64,000 nucleotides of DNA from Sclerotinia nivalis. Its lineage: Eukaryota > Ascomycota > Leotiomycetes > Helotiales > Sclerotiniaceae. The notes beneath the pieces were generated by a model. It was not told where the DNA came from. It searched no databases and saw only the letters and a list, made by a program, of their open reading frames with translations. The position numbers and the translations under genes are program-made. Shown here in pieces: positions 23,181 to 35,549 of the stretch (position 1 is its first letter; the number at the start of each line of letters is the position of its first letter). Location of the stretch: assembly GCA_029531795.1 (NCBI GenBank), contig JAPEIS010000014.1, positions 806,001 through 870,000 of the forward strand, given 5' to 3'.

Positions 23181-24567
23181 CCTCAGAACCCCCAAAAAGC
23201 AAGATCAAAGCCCAGATTCCCAGACTTCACCATGAATCAATGAATTACTAAAAACCAAAAACGAAAATTTTATTATATTATATTAGAACTATAGGGATGG
23301 ATAGAGTACAAAAGGGAGTGGTTATCATGTGTTTATTTACAATGGACTTATAATTGAACAATCAATTGTAAACCAAAAATTATAAGATAGGTAGACACAT
23401 CAAATTCCATCACATCACTCCAACCCACTATCTTATACTCTCGAACTCATCACTATACCAATTGAATAATGCTCTCACTGTTTATTCTGATTCTGATTCC
23501 CACTCTAATTCTCATTGTAAATATTGCATGAATTAATCCTAGATATTCATCTCCATTCTTATCCTCATCTTCCTCTCCGTCTTCATCTTCACTTCATCTT
23601 ATCTCCATCTCCTCTCCATCCATATCTTTTATCCTATTCCATTCCCTTGAATTGCTAGTACTAACCTACTAATCCTAGTCCTGGACTGGAGAATTACTTC
23701 CGTCTCTGTCTATGTCATCTCGACTTAACTCTTCCGATTGATTTTATCATAAAAATCAAATCGCCGCCTCTGTAGATACAAGGCACTCAATCCTTTCGTA
23801 CCATATCTCCTTTCCCTTGGTTTCCATTTACTCCCTCTTTTCTTCCCTTGAATTTAGTTCGGTTCAATTCATTCCATTCCACCAAATCCCCTCGGTAGTT
23901 TACTCCCCATATACACCCAGAATTTCCATGCACACCCTCACCCCTCATTCACATTCCCTTATTCACTCCCCTTCTTCATCAACCTCCCCTTTGAACCTAA
24001 CAACATACCAACATCACCCTATCAAAACATTAAACATACAACTCCTCACTTCCCTCTCCCCCAAAATTCCCACCGCCAAATCCCTCGCTAAAAATGAATC
24101 CCAAACTCCAAACCATGCACCGAAACCATACCCATATAACTCCCTCCAATATTCGTACATCCATACATCCATCCATCATATAAACCACGCCGCTAACTTT
24201 ACAATCCTCAATAACATAACAAAAAAACCGGAAAACTCTAAAAAGATCAAAACGCTAATGACAGTGGTATATGCTATGGTTGGAAAATCACGTTCCTTGG
24301 ATGAGTTCCCGTCCCATCCATTTGTATTCCCTTCCATCCCTTCCATCCCTTCCATCTTTTCCTTTTCATCCACGCTTAAATAACAAATCCATCCATCCCC
24401 CATTCATTCATTCATTTTCAAATTTCAACTGGTCAATAAAAAAGTGCCCCGCCGATATCAGATACCAACCATACTGGCAAGAGATAACCAGGAAGATAAA
24501 CGAAGATAATGTATCTCATCCGATGTTGAGATATCCGAAGTTGTATGATTTGAAATAAGCCTCACTA

Positions 24568-27500
24568 TCAAAAGCCCACTCTTCCATTACTATTAAACCG
24601 ATTGTTCATATAGTGAGATGGGCTTAGCATGATTGTAGGTCCATCATTAACACCCAACTGAGAAGTCATGGTGCCAGCTCTCGATCCATTCGATAAATAA
24701 GTATCCGCACGTTCATAGACATTGCCATTAAACATTGCACCAAACGCTGCGCTTTGTGGAGTCGAGGGAACAGTGGCTTGAACCGCTGGTCCTAAAGCTG
24801 CGCTTTGTGGGGTCATAGGTAAAGGAACTTGCGAGGCAGGTGATTGTGTTGTATAAGAACCATTTGAACCACCATTTGCTTGTCGATTTGCTAGGAAACC
24901 CCAAGGTGATGCCGTAATCATTTGTCCTGTGTCCTTGATAGCTCTTTGAAGAGGTCTGAGAAGAACGATAACTTCGGTTGGAACAAAACTAATCACGCCT
25001 TTTACCTCCTTGACCTTGACAACTAAATCGAGATATGACTGGATACATTAATAAATAACAACGTGTGATAACAATTAGGTATACTTACATCTACCATCGC
25101 CCAACACATCTCCCAGAATCCCTTTTGCTCTCTGATATCAGGATCTTTGAGTTTGATTGTTGATAGGCGAGATTTCAGTGAATCGGCTATGTTCAACGCG
25201 TTCGCGCATTTATGAATTAATAATTGCCAATACTGTTTAGCAAGATCTGCATTACTTGAATTGGCACTTTTCTGCATGGATCCGAGGAAATGGGCATTGA
25301 CATTGGGAAGGGTTCTGAGAGCCATTTCTGATGTTTGTTGTAGACGTAGAAATATTTTTTCGAAAATTTTATCTTCCTCGGTAAAGGCTCCTACCATACG
25401 TCCACTATTACCTGTTGAGACAAATGACTCTCCAGAGCGTGGTGTGGCGCTTATCATTGTAGCAGAACGTCCGTTTCCATTGACAAATGGTGGTGGGGCA
25501 TCTATTGCAACTCGTAAATTATTCGAATGCTGGATGACAGTTGCGTTTCTTGTTCTGAAATTTGTGCCAGGTCTCTCTCGAGTTGGAGTGACTGATTTAT
25601 CTCTAATTTGATACCCCGCCCCATAATTGCTTTCCGGCTGTCTACCAGCTCGGCTTTGTCCAGGAGGGAACAAGCTCGCACCAGCATTTCGCACTTCCGC
25701 TACGCTTCCGTATAATTGGAGTAGTAGCGTCCGAATATATCGAGGATCGCCGTTGATGAGAAGGATTTCCACATTTTGTGATAGTTGAGCACATACGTGG
25801 ATGTATGCACCAACGCAAGTTAAACATGCACGTTTGACGTTTTCGTTTGATCGAGGAGAAGCTTCTTCGTCTTCTTCCGAGTAAGAATCATAGCGTTGAA
25901 CATCTTGATCTAGCTCTTCTACGTGCGTTTTGGCATTGTAAAATACTCTCTCCAATGTCGATTTCTTCTCGCCAGGATTCCGAACCAGGCCAATCAGTGT
26001 TTCAATAAGAGGATGCACTTGAAACAAAGCATACAATACACCTTTAGCCCCTTCAATAATAGGATCTGGGGAAGTAGATTCCCGCTTGCGTTCGGGTAAA
26101 CTTGACAAGCGACGGACATAGGCGGCTCGCTGGCCACCCGAATCTGCTGGGCTTGCCGGGCTAACCGTGTTGCCATTGGATCCAGTACTATTACCTTGCA
26201 TTGCAGATCCATGACTGAGACCTCTGTTATGAAGACTGTAACGATTAGATTTGTTTGTCTCGTCAACGGTTCCTAATTCGGCTGCCTTTCTTGAAACAAT
26301 ACCCATTCGTCGTGAGCGATCTGATGAAGAACGGTCTGGGCGATCACGATTGGCCTGAAGGAGGCCCTCGCTGTTACTGCGAACCCTTTCATTTGTGCTT
26401 CCAATTGTGAGAGGCATCACTCCAGGTCGCCGGACTGCTGCGTTTTGTTGCGAGTAGCCTCTTTGATGCGACCTAGAAGGTATAGGAGGTGGCCGAGACT
26501 GAGCTGGTGAAGGGGGAACGCCGTCGACTTTTATAGGGAATCGACCACTCACAACACGCTTCATAGTAGGTCGTGGAGTCTCGGTACCTTCGCTTGATTC
26601 TTCTCCACCAGATTCGGTTTCGGGTCGACCCATAGCTTTCTGCTTCAAAAATCTTTTGATCTGTGTTGTAACAGTAATATCGTCTATCTCACCTTCTTGC
26701 GGAGCACCGCCGCTAGGAGAGTTCAAGGCTTGCGGTTGGAGAACCTCTTTAGGTGGAAATTTCAGGGGATTTCCATCCAATTTAAGAACCTGAAGGGACG
26801 TCATATCTGCCACACATAAAGGAAGCTCCTCAATTCTGTTCTTTTGAACGGATAAAACTTTCAATGATGTCAAGTTTACAATGTCTGGTGGTAAGATGCG
26901 AAGCTTATTTCGTCCGAGGTCGAGAATTTCAAGAGAGGTCAACTGGCATATCTAAAACAAAGTCAGCCACTTTGAGCTTGCTCTCAACTGTTTTGATCAT
27001 GCATACTGCTAGTGGGAACTCTCGAATAATATTGTTTCGAACGTTCAGATATCGTAGTGAGGTACATTCTGCGAATTTGGCCGGGAAGGTTTGAATCTCG
27101 TTGTGGGATAACGCAAGTCTGTACCATGAATATTTATTAGCTTTGTCATTTCCTTTGGAAGATTGGAAAAACAACTAAATTCCGAGATACTGGAGAGAGC
27201 TCAACATGGCAGGTTGAAAAGTTTAGATAAGTCCCAGGCCTCCTGTAAGAAATGAAAGAGTATAAATACCGTTCAAGCTCGACTTTTATGATATCAACAA
27301 CCTCCTCCGGAAATCTTTGTATGTGTTTGTGGCTCAAATCGATCGTAACTCCTGGCTTCAGCTCGTTGCTGACGGCGCTTGACTCTGTAGCTTTCACTAT
27401 GTTTTCCTCCAAGGCTTTATTCATATATTCCCGCGCTAATGCGATGACTTGTCCTTGTGATAAAGGGAGCTTAGAAGATAGCGAAGAGTTCGACTGAGCA

Positions 27501-27646
27501 TGTCGAACCATGGGACCACGTCGAGATGCGCTCAGATTTTGTTGCCTGGGATGTGAACCTGGACCTGGTATGCCATTTTCGAATTTTGCTCGACCTGATG
27601 ACATTATTGCTGCTCCAAGGGGAGGACCGGTTGGCCGTTCCATCAT
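24568..27646 (-). CDS. SOG2: RAM signalling network LRR protein Sog2
   Basis: Four exons on the minus strand: 27646-27270, 27118-27007, 26951-25089 and 25038-24568 (introns 151, 55, 50 nt; every junction keeps phase). The product is 940 aa. Residues 1-100 are basic and Ser-rich. Leucine-rich repeats follow (IDLSHKHIQRFPEEV, LALSHNEIQTFPAKF, LRYLNVRNNIIREFP, LEILDLGRNKLRILP, LKVLSVQKNRIEELP, LQVLKLDGNPLKFPP), then a long disordered region with RPPPIPSR-type motifs, then the Sog2 C-terminal domain (helical, from about ILYALFQVHPLIETLIGLV). Sog2 is an essential subunit of the RAM/MOR pathway (Cbk1-Mob2 NDR kinase) controlling polar growth and cell separation. Splice joins restore the LRR register exactly, which supports the model. 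The ATG at 27646 follows an in-frame stop. Confidence 0.92.
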
Positions 27647-28643
27647 GGAATCTCCTACTTCAACCCTTTCAATTATATGTTGTCGTTGTTTCTGGGGAGA
27701 TGTGGCAGAGATGTTTCAACACTTTCTCGATTCGCGAAAAAGGGACCAGACCCTTATCAATTCGATGGCGAATACTTGAGAATTCGGATATCTGAATAGG
27801 AGGTAAAGTTAAAAATTCGTGGAGAAGAAAGGATCAGCAGCATAATGAGGGGTTTATGTCCTATGTAACACCATGTATCCGTAATATTTTGAGAGAGGAA
27901 TATTCGAGGGTCTTCTGTTTCTTCTGTCGCAATTGAACTCAACTTCCTCGTTGTCACATTGACATTGGCATCATGATTTTCGGTTAAGCTTTCTCTAAAC
28001 AGGTAAGCGCCGGCTTGAAATTGATGCAGGTACCGATAAGTTTAATAAAATATGCATTTCTCTTTTACTTTTGAGTACAAGTAGTAAGTGTAACGTCAAA
28101 TTTATATCTTCATGTTTTGTCGTGCTTGAAATATGTTCTTCAGTCAAAAGACGAACAAGATCACAGTTTCTCTTCCCATAAATTCATCAACTTTCATTGT
28201 GGTCTGCAAGGTTAATGGTATCTTATCATAAGAGCTAGAGTCTTGACAAGAACTGCTTGTTAGATATATTTTGATATCTTCCTTCCTTCATTTGATCCTT
28301 ACAATATCCCTTGCTTGATGCTTCAGATAGAATACATTCATTGATATATTTTCCGATCAGACTAAACTCTGACACCAATTTGATTTTCATACTCTTACTT
28401 CACTTCACTCATTTTGATTCACAAAATTCTGAATATTACCAGAGGGTAAAACTATCCAGAAAGGAGCAAATATCTCACAAGAAACACAGGGTAGGGTTTT
28501 CTACTAACAAGAAGATATTCCATTTATTTATTTTCAAGAATTTAGTTGACAAACTCTTCAACAAATTGCAATAACAACCAGCTCAACCACACAACTGTTC
28601 ATCAACCACCTTTCTCCTAAGCTTCTATCTGAATACATCCAAA
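27647..28643. other. Divergent promoter region SOG2 / RecQ
   Basis: About 1 kb between the divergent starts of SOG2 (-) and the RecQ-like gene (+). AT-rich, with no repeat array or RNA gene seen. It must contain both promoters. Confidence 0.5.
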
Positions 28644-30239
28644 ATGGCCTCGTCAAGATCCTTTTCAAGGTCGGATTCTTGTGTCGATATTGACTTTACA
28701 CTACGCCGTACATTCAAAAAGTCTTCATTCAGGTTGTCTACCTCAGCAACTATTCTCAAAAAATGACCTGACCTTTTTCTTAGGCCTTTGCAACGAGAGG
28801 TTATAGTTGCCGCATTGGATGGACATGATGTTTTCATTCAAGCTGCCACTTCATTTGGAAAAAGTTTATGTTTCCAATTGCCTGCAGTGATCGATCAAGG
28901 AAGTAAGTCTTAACGATTACTTCGAACCGCTCACAGCGTCTATGCTTACATCTTAAGTCACCATTGTTATTTCGCCGTTACTTTCATTAATGGTGAGTTT
29001 GGACCAGATATGGAATATCTTATACTTACTTTGAGATAGACCGATCAAGTAAATGCCTTGCAATCTGCAGGAATCGCAGCAGGTACCATCAATGGCAATA
29101 CAGCTTGGACCGAACGACAACGTCTCCTTGCAGACCTTGAATCTGGCCACCCGCTCACAAGACTTCTGTATGTGACGCCTGAACAATGTTCTGCGGAGGG
29201 CTTCCGCAAACATCTTCGAACTGTGCATGAACAACGAGAGCTTGCTCGGATTGCCGTTGATGAAGCACACTGTATCAGCGAATGGGGCCATGACTTTAGA
29301 AAATCCTTTAAGAATCTTTCTTGGTTTCGAGACTCTTTTCCAGACGTTCCAATCATATGTTTAACAGCAACAGCTACGGAGCAGGTGCGTCAAGATGTTT
29401 TAAGCACTATGGGTCTGTCGGAATCAAATCTGAAGGTATTCAAAATGACAACAAATCGCGAGAACCTCCATTATGAAGTGAGATTCAAATCAGATGAATT
29501 AGATCATTTCAATGATTTTCTACATTGGCTCAAAGGAGTTCATAGGAATCGAATGGAGAATCCAGAACGTCGGGCCGAACTGGAACAGAAGCACGAACGT
29601 CTGGATAATGTATCAGGCATTATTTACACTCTTTTTAGGCAAGATTGCGAGAGTCTCGCATCTAGATTGAGACACAGTGGAATAGGGGCCAGAGCTTACC
29701 ATGCCGGACTTACTCACGAAGAAAAGACCGAAGCATTAAATCGATGGATCAATAATGATAAGGGCTATGATGTGATAGTTGCGACAACAGCCTTTGGCAT
29801 GGGCATAGATAAGGAAAACGTACGTTTCGTCGTTCATTGGCAAATCCCAAAGTCTTTCGAAGGCTTTTATCAAGAAGCTGGGCGCGCTGGAAGGGATGGA
29901 AAAGCCAGCATACATATCATGTATTACAGTCGTGAGGATCGTGACCGAGCATACAACAGAGTATCTCGCGATGCCAAAGAAAGAGTGAATCTGGAAGCCA
30001 GGATAAAGAGCTTGAAGGCCTTAGTTTCCTACTGCGAGGAAACTGATATATGCCGACACGAGCTGATCTGCAAGTACTTTGGAGAGAATGGGGTGCCTGC
30101 CTGTGATTATGCTTGTGATTGGCATAAAGATGTGAAAGGTTTGAAAAGAGCAAAGCTCAACAATTTGATGAGTGAAGAGTATGTAAGCACACAAAGAGAG
30201 CAGGGCCTGTTTAACAATGGATACGATGAGTATGATTGA
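28644..30239 (+). CDS. Short RecQ-family DNA helicase
   Basis: Four exons: 28644-28732, 28784-28902, 28958-28992 and 29040-30239 (introns 51, 55 and 47 nt, all in phase). The product is 480 aa. The helicase core is complete: motif 0 FRPLQREVI, Walker A ATSFGKS (residues 51-57; the usual TGGGKS is altered to TSFGKS), ISPLLSLM, DEAHCISEWGHDFR (about 155-168), LTATATEQVRQDV, VIVATTAFGMGIDKENVRFVVHW and QEAGRAGRDGK. A Cys-rich end (YCEETDICRHELICKYFGEN then CDYACDWH) resembles the RecQ zinc-binding subdomain. There is no room for a winged-helix (RQC) or HRDC domain, so it is much shorter than Sgs1/BLM and closer in layout to small RecQ proteins. It likely unwinds DNA 3'-5' using ATP. The first intron's donor GTTGTC is weak, but the protein join is canonical. 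Confidence 0.88.
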
Positions 30240-30687
30240 TCTCAGTATCTCTATCTTACCATCTTGTTATAACCAGAGTCAATGAGTGCTTATATCTGTA
30301 CATGCATGTTTGGAAAGTCATTCACTCATTTGGCTTTGGAAGCTTTCAGTATCAATAAAGCATTGCCACAAACAAGGTTCATATCCGCATATCATACCCG
30401 TGGAAAAATTGCAAATGAAGGACCCATATTCTTCCACTACGCTTTGAGGATATGCCAATCGATTGCTTTTGCAAGGGGAACAAACCATCATTGTCAACAC
30501 TGGAAAGTTATATATACCAGCCTTTCCACCACAAGAATTGCCATTCAACTCAACAAGATCATCTGATTCTTACTTCAATACAAGTTATCTCGCCCACAAA
30601 CACGTTCTCAACACTATCAATTCTCAAATTTCAAACACTCTAATCGCCTCTACCATGAGTAACGGTATTAAGTAGGTCCTGGTCAAA
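30240..30687. other. Intergenic gap with a uORF
   Basis: 448 bp between the RecQ-like gene and a small gene, both on the plus strand. The last 33 bases contain a six-codon upstream ORF (see next entry). Nothing else was recognised. Confidence 0.5.
30655..30675 (+). promoter_or_regulatory. Six-codon upstream ORF
   Basis: ATG AGT AAC GGT ATT AAG TAG sits 12 nt before the ATG of the small gene at 30688. If it lies in the mRNA leader it could lower or tune initiation at the main start. It assumes transcription begins upstream of 30655, which the sequence does not prove. Confidence 0.45.
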
Positions 30688-31082
30688 ATGACTCGATGGG
30701 AAAACGGCCATGGAACCAGTTCGAAACCCATTCCTGTAGATATTGCAGATGGCGCAAATTCTTCTCATCTAGATGCTGTGTACAAAAGCATCTGGGATCG
30801 CTTTATTGCCCTCGAGCAGAGCGACCTTGATCGAGCAAATCTTCCTTTGGGATCTGGTCCTCGACAAAATGATGGTATCGAGGGGTTGAGCGTAAACTGG
30901 CAGGGAAATACTGGTGGTGAATGGGCCGCAAACGAGCAGACTCTCATTACGGAAAAAACTCGCGTTGGAATCGTAAGTCATTGCACTCTATCCATTCTCT
31001 CCTTCCCGCGTTAATATTATATTCTTACCCCTTGACCTTTCTTTTTGTAACCGCAATACAGTCACAGAGAGCGCTAATTTAA
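30688..31082 (+). CDS. Small hypothetical protein (101 aa), two exons
   Basis: Exon 1 is 30688-30972 and exon 2 is 31062-31082, separated by an 89-nt intron (donor GTAAGT, acceptor ACAG, phase 0). The second exon adds only six residues (SQRALI). The protein starts MTRWENGHGTSSKPIPVDIA and is hydrophilic, with a Trp/Asp/Leu-rich centre (YKSIWDRFIALEQSDLDRAN); no signal peptide or membrane segment is visible. Without splicing it would read 13 further intron-coded residues. The composition and good splice signals suggest a real conserved protein, but I do not recognise it. An alternative acceptor (CATATAG at about 31093) would give a different tail. Confidence 0.65.
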
Positions 31083-31825
31083 TTCCATATAGTGGCAGAT
31101 ATTGTCGACCAATCCCCATGCAATCATCCATTGCAATGTCAAGGACAGCAAACTCGGCGGCATCGTGTGGTCTCCTCCAAAGTACTAGGACATTGCATTG
31201 CACTGCACTGAGAATCAGATGATTGAAACTCACCGAAAGTATTTGCGCTCGAGCTCTCAGCATCTGAACCTCATTTTTGCATGCTACTGGTTGGTTTTCC
31301 AAGGGAATTGAAGACAAAGAAGGATCGGAAAGAATTAATTTTGTTGCGGGTGAGAGGAATGGGCAAAGCAATGATTATTGAGGTTGTATCATCAATAATA
31401 TTATGATCTCGTGAAATGCATGTATTGCCTTCTTATTTATCTAGTGACTGACTGATGAGTTCTTGTATCTATAATTTCAGGTACAGGAACGTATCGCTTC
31501 TCTATGCCTTGATTAATGTGAATGAATGGATATCATGTTTATAATCTTACATTAATATCATTGGCAAAAACATATCGATGTCTTGAACTACAGTCTTTCC
31601 AAACTTTACTTCCTTGTAATGTAGGTACTGCCAAAGACTGCATGATGTCTGAGAACTTCTTACTTTAACATAAACTTATCTACTAAGTCACACTCGTGTT
31701 GTATTGTGTATATGCAAGCACTGATGCAACGCACTTAACAAATAGGGTATCATAAACCATCCTTCCCAGAACCCAACCATTTGAAATGCCCCCGAAAATC
31801 CTCGGCCTGTACTCCCGACCGATTT
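31083..31825. other. Intergenic gap between convergent genes
   Basis: 743 bp, AT-rich, between the 3' ends of the small gene (+) and the PHD-finger gene (-). Neither strand has a coding-like frame, and no repeats stood out. Confidence 0.5.
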
Positions 31826-34150
31826 TCACCCATCACCCGGCAGAAACTCCTTCTCCGCCGTTGACTTCCTCTCCCTCCCCACCACCGGCACAAGAACCAC
31901 CAACTTTCTACCCCTGATCGCCAGTTCGACTGCGCCCAAATCATCGTCATCTGCAGTGAAAATTGAGCCACCATTCCTCTCCTGCTTAGGGACATATTCT
32001 TTGTTCTGATTCGGATGCCAACCCCTATCACTCCTCTCCTTTCTCACTTGCGCCGTGAGGAGTATCCCAAAGTTTGCCTTCTTCCCACCACGTGCATCAA
32101 TCTCTTTGCGTTTAGCCTCGTACCAGCCTTCGGGTTGTTCTTTTGGCCAGACGATTCGGGGATCGATGTTACCCCAGATTTGTGTTTTGGCAGCGGTTTC
32201 TGGTTGGGGCATAAGATTCTGTTCTCTTGCGACCTCGGCACGGGCTTGGGACTTTATTTGTACGCTTAAAAAATGGTCGAGAACGCTGGGATCGTAGGTC
32301 TTGCAGCGCAATTGACGTTGATACTCGATAGTGTGGGGTTTGTAGTCACCATAGAGTGGTGCCGTATGCGTCGGCTCTTTCTGGTTTGGTTCCTTTTGCT
32401 GCAATTGTGGAGCTGAGGAATCCGAATTCGAGGACATTTCCCAAGATAGTTGGGTTGCAAGTTCATTCGTTGCGTTGATGATATTTTGTTGATTTTCCTG
32501 CTGAAACTCTGTCTCCTTTGTAAAATTTGGTTCAGCTTCTTGGTCCTCCTGAGTACTAGCTTTTCGTTTCCGAGCTAGATGTAATGCATCGTGGTTCATA
32601 CCATCGCCTTGCAACAAAGACTCAGTTCTTACTGTTGGTCGATTTTCCGACCCACGTCCCAAAATTTCCTCTTCGTTTCCCGGATCTCCCCAACCACATG
32701 TGGACACTCCCTTATCGTTTTCCGAATTAGGATAGTGCGTGTTTCTTGCTTGTTTGCTGATGCCGGGTTTCGGTAATATAGGTCGTAATGTCTTCGTAGT
32801 CAGAGGAACAGCTGGAAATGTGGATGTGGAAGAAACTACCGAGGATGATTCTTTCACAACCTTTTTTAGACCAAACAGGGGAGTTTTACTACCAGGATTC
32901 TTATTATTCGTGAAGGCAAAGAATTTTTCAGGTGCCTGTTCAGTATTTGACAATGTACCGGACGGGGATGGGGATCCGAGTTCTTGGAGAAATACATCCT
33001 CAGACCCCGCCCCAACCTTTTTTGCACTTTCCTGCATAGCTCTGAGCTCGTCTTTTATCTGAGAGCCAGGACTGTCGTCTTGCTCAACGTCAGATTGCTC
33101 AATGTCAGATTGCCAAATATTAGCATTGTTGTCAACTTCGGCTGGCGACGGAGGTTCGTATTCTGGTGAAGTATTCGTTTCATCATCAACTATAGCTGGT
33201 GATGGAGGCTCATACTCTGGCGATGGTGAGAGTGTGGTTCGATTGTGGATTTTTGGTCTAAATAGGTTAGATTAATCATATTCACTCCGTATGTAATAAT
33301 TAAAACTTACAACACCCAAGCACTATTCGTATTAGGGCTGTTGGCCCTCCCCCTTTGTGGTTGCACGTTATTTCTAGATTTGGGAATATGAATCGAGTTA
33401 TCAGTTCGGGGATACAGCGGTCCTCGAGCGGCCATGTCAGTCTGAGGATGCAAATCACTTCGTGTAGCCAGCATGTTCTCCGATTTTGGAACTCCCTGAG
33501 CCCTCGCGATTGGTTTATTATTGGGAGCTGAGTGGGAAGGGGAATGGGTTGAAAGTACTGGCTTCTTTTTCAGATCTCCCGGCTTTCTGCCTGGTTTACG
33601 CTTCATTTCCTGCATATCTTCATCATACTTAACAGTGTAAAGTTTTGATTTTTTGATGGGTTTCGAGAGTGGCCTTGACAAGGCTTGTATTTGTGCTTTG
33701 CTAGCAAGCTTTGACCTCTTGCTTTTCTCCGTCATCTCGTGAAACGTACACAGGACTCGATCATTTTTGGCTTTACCCAACATGCTGTATATTGGCTTCT
33801 TGCACCCAGGTATTTCGCACTCCACGGCCAACGATTCGCGCTCTGGCGAATGCTCTCTTGACGGCAGGCCATATTTCCTAATACAATGACGGCAATACCA
33901 ATCACTATTCACGTTTAGCGATTGCCGACCAGTACGAGGGGGAATTGCCATACGTGACTTCAGCTCCAACTGGTGGACGTGGATTATGACAACTAGCATG
34001 CCATCGGGCTGAGCATTTCGAACAACGATACAAAGGATCAAGAGTGAGTTCTTCTAGTTTACAGTTCAAGCATCTTGTGGCTTTGCTGATAGTTGACAAT
34101 GAGGCAATTGAACTCGACTCGTCAAACTTGTCTTCGGATTGAGCTTGCAA
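31826..34150 (-). CDS. PHD-finger protein (5' end unresolved)
   Basis: Three exons join on the minus strand: 34150-33954, 33904-33311 and 33257-31826 (introns 49 and 53 nt, phases consistent), giving 740 visible residues. The first exon shown starts after a clear acceptor (GCTAAC...TTCTTAG), so a short 5' exon with the ATG lies further upstream and could not be placed. The join creates a full C4HC3 zinc finger (CLNC...CSKC...WHASC...WYCRHC), the PHD type that reads histone tails. A basic region (KRKPGRKPGD, resembling an AT-hook) follows, then two SPEYEPPSPA repeats, Gln/Glu-rich linkers and a conserved-looking C-terminal block (IWGNIDPRIVWPKEQPEGWY). The composition fits a nuclear chromatin-associated protein. 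No enzymatic domain is visible. Confidence 0.8.
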
Positions 34151-35549
34151 CTAAGAAGAAGTTAGCAAGTATTCGAACATGACAGCCAGCCAAGGTAAGG
34201 AAAAGGAGTTGAATGTGTCTCAGGTCTTTTCAGTTTTATATAAAGTCGTCATATGGCTTGCTTCAGCGGTTATGCATTGAGCTATACAACACTAATGTAC
34301 GCCTCAACTGACTTTTACAGATGATCAAGTCCCTTTTGCAGCAGTTTCAGTCCCACTTTCTATCGCAGCCTTTGGTCATACATCCTAGAGCAAGGTGATG
34401 TCTAACTCCGTATAGCAATAGTGTCAAAAGACATCAATATGTCCTTCAATTTTCATTGTTGAAGCTGATTGTCTTGAACTAAAACAGTCTTGCCTGAAAT
34501 GGAGAACGCCGCCAGGGTTTGATAAATGCCAAAGGTAGTATCATCGGCCATAGCAAGGAAATAGTATAACCAAAGCAAAACCAGAAGAAGCTTTTTTGAG
34601 CATTCAGACCTTTTACCAGATAGTCATCATTGACACGTTAATGAAGATTAAAAAGAAAGAGTTCCACATACACTGTCATTTCTTTTTATGGTTGAAAATG
34701 AATGTGACCTGATATTATTGTCGAAATTAGATGCTGGTCTAGATGGACCTGCTTGCTTGCCGTAAGAATCCATATTCTCTGGCAGAAACTATACAAAATA
34801 TGACTAGAATAGCTCTAGCCATGCATTCTTAAGTAAATCTTCTTCATCAGTATTAAATTTCCACAAAGAATGAGATATCGAGTATGATGGATGGTGTTGA
34901 GATGTAGTTTATATGTATTTGTGTGGTTAACGTTAACATACTACCTAGTAGGTATAAAAATATTAACCAAGAAGACGCGGCTTGCAACGGACCCACCAAA
35001 ACGGCAAAAGCCGATCATCGGCACGGACGTTATTTCTGCGAGAGACCCCGCAAAAATTATTTCTCGAGTCAAATGTCAATCAAAGCGTTCATTCCCTCTG
35101 ATCGGCTTCTTTTTTTGTTCAGACATTTGAACTCAGCCCAACATCAATCCAAGTCAACGGGATATTATTTATATTTTCATGCGAATTTGATCAAGAAGCT
35201 TTGATCGCCTTATCTGTACACGACGAATCTACTCTGCGCATATTAGAAGGAGGAAATCAAAAGGTTGTGGGGGTTTGATCTGTTCGGAACAAACTCAGGA
35301 AAAATTGGTTGCGATTGCGTCAGATATACGAAGTATAGGAAAAAATTGTCACCGTACAACTTACACCTTACAAACGAACGAACAGCGAATAGGGCGTAGC
35401 GAAACAAAAACGTGGGCTAGGGATTTCTTTGCGACAGCGAATTTGAACTAGGAAGGAAATTGTGGAAAGCTGCGATTGCGAACGATCGAAAGGGAAGAAA
35501 ATAAAAGGAAACCTTAAGTAAAACAAGAAATAGAAAAGGAGAAGACAAA
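34151..35549. other. Divergent intergenic region upstream of PRPP synthetase
   Basis: 1.4 kb between divergent genes. It should contain the missing 5' exon and promoter of the PHD-finger gene near 34160-34500, and the PRPP synthetase promoter near 35000-35549. An imperfect inverted pair GAGTCAAATGTC / GACATTTGAACTC lies near 35064-35133. No other gene seen. Confidence 0.5.

Larger units (their letters stand above)
15506..24567. other. 9-kb region without a supportable gene
   Basis: Both ends are flanked by minus-strand genes: the SOK1 5' end and the SOG2 3' end. No frame over about 190 codons begins with ATG, and I found no splice-joined frames. Sub-regions: 16.1-16.6 kb has poly-A/T and TGG repeats; 17.75-17.9 kb is very AT-rich; 17.9-19.2 kb is closer to average GC and the most coding-like but has many stops; 19.65-19.70 kb has GAACCAA repeats; 19.92-19.95 kb is (TTA)n; 22.1-23.2 kb is polypyrimidine (separate entry). 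It may hold long UTRs or non-coding transcripts, which sequence alone cannot show. Confidence 0.5.

Noticed and set aside
23817..24383. Plus-strand 188-codon frame, Ser/Pro/His-rich
   Set aside because: Starts only at a TTG and translates CT-rich low-complexity DNA.
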